The notes beneath the pieces were generated by a model that was given only the letters and a program-made list of their open reading frames with translations, was not told the DNA's origin and searched no databases. The translations under genes and the position numbers were made by a program. From Dactylorhiza incarnata (lineage: Eukaryota > Streptophyta > Magnoliopsida > Asparagales > Orchidaceae): 64,000 nt of DNA. Positions 54,600 to 64,000 of the stretch are shown one piece after another. Positions within the stretch are counted from its first letter, which is position 1, and each line of letters starts with the position of its first letter. The stretch is taken from assembly GCA_033032865.1 (NCBI GenBank), contig JAWHQI010000262.1, positions 3,962,177-4,026,176 on the forward strand. Reading direction: 5' to 3'.

Positions 54600-56516
54600 T
54601 GAAAGAATAAGTGGGTCTTTCAGAGTACCCTTTCTTCTTTAGAAGTGTTGGCTTATCATACCAGCAGTCTTTGGTAATATTGCAGAAATAGTTTTCATAA
54701 TAAAAGGAAATGGATTGAGAAGACTTTTTGGAAAAAGAGAAATTTCTGTCAGATTGGTTGCGTTGATGGGGATTTGATGTATGTTTATAGTTGCGTCGAG
54801 TGGAAGTTGACGCACTTTGGTGTATGCGTTGATTAGAAATCGATGCATCATTTAAGTTGCGTCGAGTAGAACTCGATGTACGTCGATAATAACTCGACGT
54901 AAATTTATTTCTTTTCTGAGGATATTTACCTAGGATTCCTTCATATATAGTGAAATTATTTTTATTAAAAACAGTAGTTGTTTTTGGATTTTCTTGTGAA
55001 TTTTCTCCTGTCAGATTATTCTTCCTAGTGAAGTGGATAGGATGTCTCCAAATAGATGATTGAGGTATGGGTTCTAAATCAGTATTAAACTCTAGTTGTC
55101 TAAATCTATCAGTGAGATTTTCAGAGATATTCTTCAGCTTTTGACTTCTGCCATTTAGAGAATCTTCAAAGGCTTTTGCCTTTGCTAGCTCATTTCTTAG
55201 TGTTTGATTTTCAGTATTGATTTTATCCAGTTGCTCCTCTGATCTAGAGAGTTCTTGACTGAGCTCATAGTTTTTATATTGTGTATCCATTTGTTTGAGA
55301 TTGTTCAATTGATTTCTTAGCCTTTTTATTTCTTTCTCAGATTTGACTTGATCTAAACAAAATTCTTTGAAATTATTTTTGAAATCAGTAGAAGAAAAAT
55401 CTATATCATCAGATATATTTACCAGAGATTTATCATCATGCTTCTCAGTAGCCATCAAACAGGTTTCCTCTTGCTTAGTCTCTTCTTGATCATTTTCAAT
55501 GAGGTACTTCCTTCAGATTCTGAATCACTCCATGATTGAGCAATGAATCCTTTCTCTTTCTTCTTCTTCTTTAGATCAGTTCTTTTTAGATCTTTCTTAT
55601 TACTGATCTCTTTAGGACATTCAGGTTCAATGTGTCCAGGTTTCCTGCAAGAGTAACATATAATTTCTTTAGTAGGAGTTTTGTCATACCTGGTTTTTGA
55701 GTTTCTCCTTCTAGATCCTTCTGTTTTGATCCACTTCTTGAATTTTCTGGCCAGTAGCCTGATCAGCTCCTCATCACTTGTAGAGGATTCACCTGCAGTA
55801 GCCTTTAAGGAAATACTCTTTTCCTTTGAGAGTGAAGGAGTCTTTTCTTTTTCTTCTTTCTCAGATCTTGTTTTCAACAACTGTTCATAAGATCTTAATT
55901 TTCCCAACAGGACATCTGTTGAGATTTCTTTTTGGCTTATGTAGTCTCTAATTGGCCAGATTCTTGAGTCCCAAGAGCTAGGGAAGCAAGTTAGCAATTT
56001 GTCATTTATCTCAGTGAGAGATATGTCCTTCTCAAGTGTTCTCAACTCATTTATTATGAGGCTGAATCTGGCATACATGTCAGCAACACTTTCACTATCT
56101 TTCTTCTGGAAGTTTTCATATTGAGAGATGAGTAATGCCTTTTTATCCTTTCTCTCATCAACACTCCCTTCTACCATTTTAGTGAGAGCTTCCCATATTT
56201 CCTTAGCTGACCCACATTCAGCAATCTTTTGGAATATTTTATCTGAGAGGGTTGATACTAATATATTCATAGCCTTGGCATCACATGCTTGGGCTTTCTT
56301 TTCTTCATCTGTCCATTCAGCCCTTGGGATAAGTGTTTGAGTCATTTAACCACTTGAGTCCTTTCTATAGGGCTTGGGAGGACCTGTCAAAATAACATTA
56401 AACAAATCTTCATCAATAGAATTCATCTAGATCCTAATTCTTGTTTTCCAAAGTGCAAACTTTTCAAGGTTGCAAATTAGTGGTCTGGTGGAAGCATAAT
56501 CTTTGATTTGTGCCAT
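54538..56516 (-). pseudogene. E gag with a stop and a frameshift
   Basis: Homologous to F gag from the ATG at 56516. A TAA interrupts it at about 56346, before MTQTLIPRAEW. The frame shifts near 55455. It has one complete zinc knuckle (CYSCRKPGHIEPEC) and a coiled coil. At 54776-54900 the family motif is translated as STSTRRN-like repeats, the same place as in F. The last knuckle is not intact. It ends RVQTNV with TAA; CTTATGTGCAGG just beyond resembles a splice acceptor. Confidence 0.88.
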
Positions 56517-56599
56517 AAAAAATTTTTAGAAATATATATATATATATGAGGTAGGATCTTTTTGATCAAGGAGTTATCCCTTTTTGATCAACCTAGCTT

Positions 56600-56607
56600 T
56601 GATACCA
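56600..56607 (-). other. Primer binding site of E
   Basis: TGATACCA (coding strand TGGTATCA), two bases from the LTR edge at 56610. Confidence 0.88.
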
Positions 56608-56609
56608 AT

Positions 56610-57917
56610 TGAAAGTGCACAGTTAGCCTCACTAGAATTCTCTAGAGGGGGGTGAATAGAGATTTAAAAATATTTTGTGCAAAGTTAATAAATATATATA
56701 TGTGTAATATTCACAGATTTAAGCTTCTCACACACCAACAATAATTAAGCAGAAGAAATAGCAAAAAGAAAATCACAGCACAACACAAAGATATATAGTG
56801 GTTCCCCAAACTTTGGGTAGTCCACTCTTCTACCCCCTTGGTAGGAATTCACTATCTTGCACTGAGTCTTTTGATAAGGAGACTCTTAGAACCAACTTGA
56901 GTCTTTTGATAAGGAGACTCTTAGAACCACTACAACTGGATTTTTTGAAGAGAGATTCTAAAAACTCTTTTACACAATTTGAAAATGAAATAAGAATAAG
57001 AAGAAGAAGTAGAAGAAAAACAATTAAAGCAAGAAAGAATCTTCTTCCTAGTAAGAAGATTAGAAGGACAAGTATAGTGAATTTGAAATCTCTCTTCTAT
57101 AGTGAGAAGGAGTTTGTAGGCCTTTTTCTCTTTCAGTGAGAGCTTTCAGAAATGGTAGCAGTATGGCTTTAGAAGGAGGAGAAGAAGAAGGCTTTTTCTT
57201 TGCTGCAGCACTCTTTCACTTTTCTCAGCTTTCTCACTTTTCACTTGGGAGCTTTTCCTCTTTTTCAAATGGATGGAGTGGATCACTTCTCATTTTTCTT
57301 TGCCGACCTCCTTGTATATTTATAGCTCTGTTTATTCAAAATATTTCTATAGGAGAATAATCAATTAGCAGTTAAAGAAATAGTAAGAGTGAAAAGTTTT
57401 CATAATCATTATATCTGTAGAAGGAAAAAGATCATTCTATTTTCAAATAATGTCCATAATAATCTTAATCAAATTAGCCAAGAATCATTTAGAAGGAAAG
57501 ATTGATTAGAACGGCTAGAAAAGAATAATATAATTCCATAAAATTCAGATCTACAGAAAGAAGGAAAGAGATCTGGCGTGTTTTTGAATCTGTCACAGAA
57601 ATCGACGTGCGTCGATTACTATTCGACGTAAGCGTCGATTTCAGCCTGGCTAGACGTCGAGAAGAAAATATGGAAAGAGCGTCGACAGAGGTGCGTCGAC
57701 CTTACTGGGTGCGTCGACTAGAAACCAGAGTTACGTCGACTTTGGTTATGTCGAATTCTGTTTAGAATTACTTCGACTCATTTTGAGAAGAACGTTGACT
57801 GCACTTCGATGTTGCATCGATTACTATTCGACGCATGTTTTACTTAAACCAATTTTCTACTCTGATGACTCATTTTCTACTCATTTCTAGGGGTTAAGAT
57901 AAATCATTTTTCCAACA
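56610..57917 (-). repeat. E 5' LTR
   Basis: 1308 bases. U3 motifs at 57597-57836; TATA CTATAAATA at 57325-57317; two copies of the 33-bp repeat near 56860-56930; C tract at about 56651-56646. Confidence 0.94.
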
Positions 57918-58337
57918 GACAGTATAAGTGTGGTGCTCGTGGTGGAGGGGTGTGGTTATGATAATTAGGCTGATCGTATGAGGAACCATATGATACCAAT
58001 TCCCCATAGGAAGAGTCATAAGAATCATAACTACGATTTCCCGAATGACATTCTCTAGATTGATGATTGGATGCCCGACACAATCTGCATTACAAATTTG
58101 AATACATAATGCAATGGGATGATTCACAAGAAATATTAATCTTTGCACAGGTTAAATACACACACAATGAACTTAAATGGATACACCTACTTTTAAAAAC
58201 TAAAATTCAGTAAAACAAAAAATAAAACAAAAAATAAAACAGAAATGAAGCAACAAAATCAAAACAAAATGGTATATACAAATGGAAAAAGGCTTTTATC
58301 TCTCATCTCTCTCTCTCCAGAAACTAACATGTCTGTG
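57918..58337 (-). pseudogene. G1 (gypsy-type) internal region, part 1
   Basis: A minus-strand frame at about 58080-57920 has a Cys/His segment (NHQSRECHS) and a Tyr/Ser/Asp-rich stretch (YDSYDSSYG). It is cut by E and continues at 40146. The stretch between it and the primer site is A-rich leader. Confidence 0.4.
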
Positions 58338-58356
58338 TTCCTCGGCAATGGCACCA
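58338..58356 (-). other. Gypsy primer binding site of G1 (tRNA-Asp type, mutated)
   Basis: The coding strand reads TGGTGCCATTGCCGAGGAA, close to TGGCGCCGTTGCCGGGGA, the site complementary to plant tRNA-Asp and typical of Athila/Tat gypsy elements. Two of the three changes are transitions at former CpG sites. Confidence 0.7.
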
Positions 58357-59830
58357 AAAACTTGACTTGCAATCTCGACACACCGTTATTGGAGGAAGCG
58401 AGACTGCGGTGTGCACGGCAGTGAACCGATCGTTGTCAAGTAATAGATTTGGGAAAGTAAATCCCCGGATATCGAATCTCTCGAGGAACACGGCAAGGTG
58501 GAGTAATCTATAGACTGTGGTGTGCACAGCAAGGTGGAGATAAAAGTCTTTTTATGTCGATGTTTTATGAGGGGATTTGATTTGGTACTAACGGCTAATT
58601 GCAAATAAAAGAAAACTAACTATTCGGGCCGCAAGCCTCCGATTCTCACTTCCGCGGGTCGCCTTCCTCCGCATCGCTCCTCTGCGGGTCGCCTTCCTCC
58701 GCTACAAACTTATGCGGGTCGCAACCCTCCGCTTCACACTTCTGTGGGTCGCCTTCCTCCGCTTTGCTCATTGTCGTAGTAACACAACACAACTAATCAC
58801 AAATCACAACAAAGCTAACTCAACCAAACAATTCACAATAGAAATTATACATATGAGCATATACACCCAATGATCATGGTGTGCATATGTTTTAGTATAT
58901 ATGACATTAAGTTTACAAACATCCCAAATGAGAGAGAAGAAATACAAGTTACCACTCCGAGATATGGAAGAGAAGATAGACTCTTCCTCAGGTTCGTAGA
59001 AGAGCTTGGGTTGGTTTGTCGGCTCTTTCCACTCCGCCTTGGTTGTCGTCCATGATACGGGAGAAGCTGTCACCAACTCCTAGTCATGTCTTCTCTAGGG
59101 ATTTATCGCCTCCACGTCAAGGGCTCCGGCCTTAGAGATCCAATGGAACTTTGGAAATCGACTTCTACACTTTTGGAATGCTTTGGGAGGTTGGAGGAGG
59201 CCTAGGGGTGAAACCCTAAGGCTTAGGGCAAAAACGGCTCTGAAAAGATGAAATAAAATGAAGCAGGGGGAAGAACTCGTGAAACAGGATATTTATAGGC
59301 GGAGCAGTAAATTAGCATGTGCACGAGCAGACGCACGACCAATGGTTGTGCGAGAAGGAAAAGTCCACTGCTCATGCGTGAAGGAACCAGGACTGGTGGG
59401 AAAATTAGGGTTTGGGGGGAGGGGGAATTATTGACCTCTCATGACCAATGGTTGTGCTATAGTCATTGTGCGTACACTCGTGCGATCCTTGGGTCATTTT
59501 ATGCAAATAGCCACGCACGATCAGTGGTCGTGTGCCGAGGTGCCACTACTCGTGCGCGAAGGGAAAATGCACGTGTAATAGACACATCATGCTGATCGAG
59601 GGGGATCAAGTTGAGTATGTGCAAATGATCGCGCACGACTAGTGGTCGTGCGCAGAGGTGGTCACTGCTTATGCGTGAAGAAAAACGCACGAGTTTTGGC
59701 CTCCTCCTTGAAAAATGACCGAGATGCACGAGAATACACCACAAACACTGTACCTGCAGGAAAAGCAGATCAAGACACCCAGATAATACATCCGCATAAC
59801 CAATCACAACACATCTGAACATAAAAATAG
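58357..59830 (-). repeat. G1 5' LTR (borders approximate)
   Basis: On the minus strand: U3 cluster (59690-59310), TATA CTATAAATATC (59298-59288), a transcribed region of 0.9 kb, then the primer site. It includes ~38-bp GC-rich repeats (58620-58780: TGCGGGTCGCCTTCCTCCGC). No terminal duplication could be fixed. Confidence 0.5.
59310..59690 (-). promoter_or_regulatory. G1 U3 motif cluster (CGCACGAC / GTCGTGCG)
   Basis: Repeated CACGACCAATGGTTGTGCG, CACGATCAGTGGTCGTG and CACGACTAGTGGTCGTGCG are imperfect palindromes around NNTGG. They lie directly upstream of the TATA box. Confidence 0.72.
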
Positions 59831-61249
59831 AATGAGAGGGAGAAAAGGTCTCCCTCATGCATGAAAAAAATAACAATACGCCCTATCTTACACAATTGCG
59901 CTCATATGGTATACAAATGGAATACTAATGATTTTATGATTAAAACAACTAAAGCATGAGCGAAAAGACAGGAAAACTAAGCTAGAAAATGGCCTAAAAT
60001 ACTATATGAATTTCGCTCATCGAAGCCCAGCCATGGGTTATTTATAGCTTTCAGCAGCGCTGGAGTCAGGTCGCGGTCTCTGCGGTTAACAATGAACTTT
60101 TTCGAAGTCCGCACGGGCTTACAAATGTGTGGGGATTATGTTACTCTGGAATTCTTCGACAACAACCACAGACAGTCGTTCGCGTACAATAATGTGTGCG
60201 GTTACATCCTATGTGGTCGCACTAGTCCACCAGTAGGGGCAGTTACGCGTCGTGTGACCGCACCCTCTTCCCCAACCTCAGCAGTTGGCCAACTCGGTCA
60301 AACATAACAGCAATCTAAGTTTCGAGAGGTCCGGGCAAACACTCCAAGTGTCCTCCCCAGCTCCCCTCTCCCCAGTTCATGTTGGTGCGGTTGCAGCCAG
60401 TTGCAACCGCACCTCCTCTCTCTTTCTCTCTCATGTCCAGATTCTCTTGTATCCTGACAGTTAGCACTAATTGCATCTTCTCGTTCAGGCAACCCTCTAT
60501 CAGTATAAATAGATGGTCAGGGGTGCCCCTAGGGGGACACTGAACTTGAGTCGGGAGCTCCCCTGTAGCAGGTATGGTTACAAGTTTGAAGTTGCCATTT
60601 GTTGTCTACTTTCATGCCTTGTGATGCAATAGCTTGTAATAGCATTCAGTTAATCAATATTACTTCCCGCAACAAAAGGGTTTTAGTTTCATTGAGGGAA
60701 CATCTAGTGTAACCGTTAGCGGCCTCCTTTTCCTCTTTCCCTCTACTCTCTTCTGTTCCCCCCAGCTCTTTGTGGTTAGTAGCAAATTGCTTGCAGTCGC
60801 TAATTTACCTGCTTATCAAAAGATATGTGGTAGTGTGTGGAGGTTGAGGATGCTTTTTTCCCCAACATGTGGCTATTGAAGAGATCCCGCTGTTACTGAA
60901 GAGTAACCGTCCTTATAGAGGTCACAGCACCTGAGCGAAGAGAGCCTGCACCAACTATGTGAAGCTCTCCAAATTTTTTCTGGATCTCTTCTATGGAACT
61001 GTGCTCCCTATTTATACTAATGGGGGACTGCCCGAACGGGAAGGTCCAAAAATAATGAGTTGTCCGGGTACAGGAGAAGCGAACAGGGATGAGATGTTAC
61101 ATTCGTGTGCAGATAGTAAGAAAACTAAGTGTATGATGTTACACAAGTAGTAACCGTGCGAACTCTTCGGAGGCGAGCCGGCTAAGCTGTTGGGCTGAGA
61201 CACCAAGCATGGGCGGCACTGGAATTCTGTCCGCTCACACAGCTAGAGA
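59831..61249. other. Region J: LTR-like sequence with two divergent TATA boxes
   Basis: Minus-strand CTATAAATAA (60047-60038) and plus-strand GTATAAATAG (60503-60512) flank 450 bases containing GTGCGGTTACA, GTGACCGCAC, GTGCGGTTGCA and TTGCAACCGCAC. From 60540 to 61249 no ORF or motif cluster is supported. Element class and borders are unknown. Confidence 0.4.
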
Positions 61250-62336
61250 CGAGAGTGCTGGGTCGCGAGGTTACGCAAGTGTAACCGCGCGGACTGCTGG
61301 AGGAGCACTAGAATACTAGTCTGGGAGGTTACAGAAGTGTAACTGCACAAACTGCTGGAGGAGCTCTAGAACACTAGTCCGGGAGGTTACAAAAGTGTAA
61401 TCGCGCAGAGTACTGAAGGAGCTCTAGAACACTAGTCTAGGAGGTTATAGAAGTGTAACCGTGCGGATTGCTGGAAGGACTATGAAACACTAGTCCAGGA
61501 GGAGCGCGGACTGCTGGAAGAGCTCTGGAACACTAGTATGTGAGGTTACAGAAGTGTAACCGTGCGAACTCCTGGAGGACCTCTGGAACACTAGTCTGGG
61601 AGGTTACAGAAGTGTAACTGCGCGAACTGCTGAAGGAGCTCTAAAACACTAGTTCGGGATGTTATAAAAGTGTAATCGTGCGGACTGTTAGAGGAGCTCT
61701 AGAACACTAATCAGGGAGGTTAAATAAGTGCAACCGCATGGTCTCCTGGAGGAGCTCTGGAACACTAGCCTGGTAGGTTACATAAGTGTAATTGTGCAGA
61801 CTGCTGGATGAGTTCTGGAACACTAGTCCGGGAGGTTATAGAAGTGTAACCTCGCGGATTGCTGGAGGAACTCTAGAACACTAGTTTGGGAGGTTACAAA
61901 AGTATCACCGCATGGACCGGTGGAGGAACTCAGGAACACTATTCCGAGAGTTTACAAAAGTGTAACCACGCGAAATGCTGGAGGAGCTCTAGAACACTAG
62001 TCTGAGAGGTTACATAAGTGTAACCGTGCAAACTGCTGAAGGAGCTCTGGAACACTAGTCCGGAGGTTACATAAGTGTAACTGTGCAGACTACTGGAGAA
62101 GCTCTAGAACACTAGTCTGGGAGGTTACATAAGTATAACCACGTGGACTGCTGGAGGAGCTCTGGAACACTAGTCCGAGAGGTTACATAAGTGTAACCTC
62201 GCAGACTGCTGGAGTAGCTTTGGAACACTAGTCTGGGAGGTTACAAGTGTAATCGCGGGGAATGTTGGAGGAGCACTGGAACACTAGTCCAGGAGGTTAC
62301 AGAAGTGTAATCGCGCGGATTACTGGAGGAGCTCAG
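61250..62336. repeat. ~58-bp satellite with GGTTAC...GTAACC
   Basis: About 18 diverged copies of a unit containing AGGTTACAGAAGTGTAACCG and GAGCTCTGGAACACTAGTC. Each unit holds its own short inverted repeat (GTTACANAAGTGTAAC). It is cut at 62336 by K. Confidence 0.9.
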
Positions 62337-63919
62337 TGTTGGGAATATTGCCCTCAATATTACCTTGATTTGAAGAGGCATCACTCACAATGCTAAGGAC
62401 ATATTGTATTTGATAAAGCTATACTTGTGTAGGATATACAGGCATAGGTGACTCAAAAGAAAGGGCCAAACATGCCCTTAGATGAGGAGAAATCATCTCC
62501 TAGGAGATGAAGTTTTGTCTCAGCTGAACCGCTGAGACGAAGGGTCAAAATCGCTGAGACGAGCCCACTGTCTCAGCAAAACCGTTGAGACCAGAAAAGG
62601 AGCCGCTGAGAAAGCTTATAAGCAAGCTGAGCTACAGATAGCCAAGAATTCGCTGAGACAAGATCATTGTCTCAGCGGATCCGCTAAGACGGGAAAGGAG
62701 CAGCGTGCAGATTGGAAAGAATGGCGTGTTCATCGAACGCAGAGAGCCGTTCGTCGAACGCAGAACTCAGTTCGTCGACCGCTGAGACGAGACCAGAGAA
62801 GGAGCCGCTGAGAAGGCACAAAGGGCGTGTTCGTCGAACGCAGAGAGCCGTTCATCAAACGCAGAACTCAGTTCGTCGACCGCTGAGACGAGACCAGAGA
62901 AGGAGCCGCTGAGAAGGCCCAAAGGGCGTGTTCGTCGAACGCAGAGTGTCGTTCGTCGAACGCAGAGACAAGGCAGATCGTCAAACACGGAGACAAGGCA
63001 GAACGTCGAACGCATAGACAAGGCAGATCGTCGAACGCAGAGACAAGGCAGATCGTCGAACGCAGAGTGACGATCGTTGAACGCAGAGTTTGGCAAGTTC
63101 GTCGAACGCAGAGTTTGGCAAGTTCGTCTAACACAGAGTTTGGCAAGTTCGTCGAACGCAGAGTTTGGCAAGATCGTCGAACGCAGAGTTTGGCAAGTTC
63201 GTCGAACACAGTACAGCGTGTTCGTCGAACGCAGATTGCGTGTTCTGCCCGTGGCACAAGTTGCAGAAAGACAGTATAGGGTCCACCAGTTTCTCCCATA
63301 CTTCTCAGAAGGACGGCTGAGAGTTGTTGAAGATCAGAGATGTATAAAAGGAAGAGTTAGGGCACATTTGAAAGTGGCCGACAGATTCATTATTCCATTG
63401 ACGGAAGAAGCTCTTGTTTTCTCTCCTGCTGCACACTGAACAAGCAAGAAGAAGAAGAGAGAAAAAGTTAGCTCCTTTGCAAGAAGGAGCAAGGAGATCT
63501 TCCAACCTTCATCTGAAGAAGAAGATCAGTTAGTAGCTGCCATCAACATCACCAGCTACAGGAAGCACAAGCTGTGCAGGAACTACAGGGGACTTGCTGT
63601 CATCTGTAGTAAGTTTTATACTCATCTTTCTGTAGGGCTTAACAGCCTGAGTTGTAAGACCTTTTAGTCTGAGATTGTAGGATCTGTGGATCTGAGTTGT
63701 AGGGCTGAAGGCCTGAGTTGTAGGGCTTTTTAGCCTGAGCTATAGGAGGAGTATTCCTCTGAGTTGTAGGACCTGGAAGGGGTCTGAGCTGTAGGATCAG
63801 TGTTGGGTCCAGTGTTCCTTCACTTAACCCGTAGCACCTTTCCGTTGATATAAAGATCAAGTTGCGCCTTCACCAACAGTCATGGCTTTTGGTGTAGTTG
63901 GTTGCGTTGGGTCCTCTCA
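62337..63919 (+). repeat. LTR of copia element K
   Basis: Begins TGTTGGGAATATTG inside a satellite unit and ends CCTCTCA three bases before a TGGTATCAAAGC primer site. U3 has CGCTGAGAC/GTCTCAGCG pairs (62518-62900) and a CGTCGAACGC array (62728-63235). TATA TGTATAAAAGG lies at 63341-63351. The transcribed part has repeated GAGTTGTAGG segments as in D2. CTCAG (62332-62336) should be the target duplication. Confidence 0.75.
62728..63235 (+). repeat. TCGTCGAACGCAGAG array of K
   Basis: About 17 copies. They include a ~101-bp tandem duplication (62728-62935) and a 25-bp TTCGTCGAACGCAGAGTTTG unit (63080-63210). ORFs here are repeat artefacts. Confidence 0.9.
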
Positions 63920-63921
63920 AT

Positions 63922-63933
63922 TGGTATCAAAGC
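63922..63933 (+). other. Primer binding site of K
   Basis: TGGTATCAAAGC, initiator-Met tRNA type, after the LTR end. Confidence 0.75.
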
Positions 63934-63951
63934 AGGTTGCGGGTTCGAGAT

Positions 63952-63952
<1 letters not shown>

Positions 63953-64000
<48 letters not shown>
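63953..64000. repeat. Poly-G run at the window end
   Basis: 48 consecutive G up to the last base. No other internal leader here has such a tract at this point; a sequencing or assembly artefact is likely. Confidence 0.9.

Larger units (their letters stand above)
40147..57917 (-). mobile_element. Element E: copia element with gag, pol and accessory gene, hosting F
   Basis: Flanked by a 5-bp duplication GACAG (40142-40146 and 57918-57922). 5' LTR 57917-56610; 3' LTR 49087-47926 plus 40291-40147, split by F. Without F the element is about 10.1 kb. Gag and pol are broken by stops and frameshifts and the RT active site is altered, so this copy cannot move by itself. Confidence 0.95.

Noticed and set aside
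62712..63440. ORFs over the K U3 array (RVRRTQ/SSNAE repeats)
   Set aside because: They translate the CGTCGAACGC tandem repeat in every frame and strand and have no start context or homologue.

Overview
The window looks like intergenic heterochromatin from a large, repeat-rich plant (probably eudicot) nuclear genome. I found no host protein-coding gene, tRNA or rRNA that I can support. Almost everything is Ty1/copia LTR retrotransposon sequence of the kind with long LTRs (1.3-1.6 kb, TGTTGG...CA ends, TGGTATCA primer site, a TTCACCCCCC tract near the LTR end) and an extra gene beside gag-pol. Two Ty3/gypsy fragments with a tRNA-Asp-like primer site and several minisatellite arrays make up the rest. 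I use my own labels A to K for the elements.

Layout, left to right. A (1-10569, plus) is a copia element whose first ~456 LTR bases lie outside the window; it has an open gag, a pol with two TGA stops, and an antisense accessory gene. A sits in the accessory gene of B (10570-14919, minus: gag plus accessory gene, no pol). B abuts tandem arrays and an LTR-like block H (14920-18581), which abuts the truncated pol of C (18582-24337, minus, decayed gag-pol). C sits in the gag of D1 (24338-30150, plus, gag plus accessory gene, no pol). D1 sits in the pol of D2 (30151-39140, plus). D2 sits in gypsy element G1 (39141-40146 and 57918-~59830, minus). The simplest reading is a nest about seven insertions deep, of which only the right-hand halves are visible. 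Inside G1 lies E (40147-57917, minus, full gag-pol-accessory layout, 5-bp target duplication GACAG), and inside E's 3' LTR lies F (40292-47920, minus, intact gag plus intron-containing accessory gene, no pol, target duplication AAAAG). The right end holds a ~58-bp satellite (J) and the LTR of a further copia element K, ending in a run of 48 G.

The most unusual signal is shared by all these elements. Each LTR carries, upstream of its TATA box, a cluster of short CpG-containing inverted repeats whose sequence is specific to that family (for example CTGTCGCCCAGGCGACAG in A, GCGTCGA/TCGACGC in D1, E and F, TTAACGCC/GGCGTTAA in C, CAAGACGAT in D2). The same family motif recurs inside the element just upstream of the accessory gene, usually followed by a second TATA-like box. 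In A, C, E and F it also recurs in frame inside gag, at a similar place before the last zinc knuckle. This suggests a separately transcribed accessory gene that shares its regulatory sites with the LTR, and possibly an element-encoded factor that recognises those sites. The motif positions are seen directly; the function is inference.
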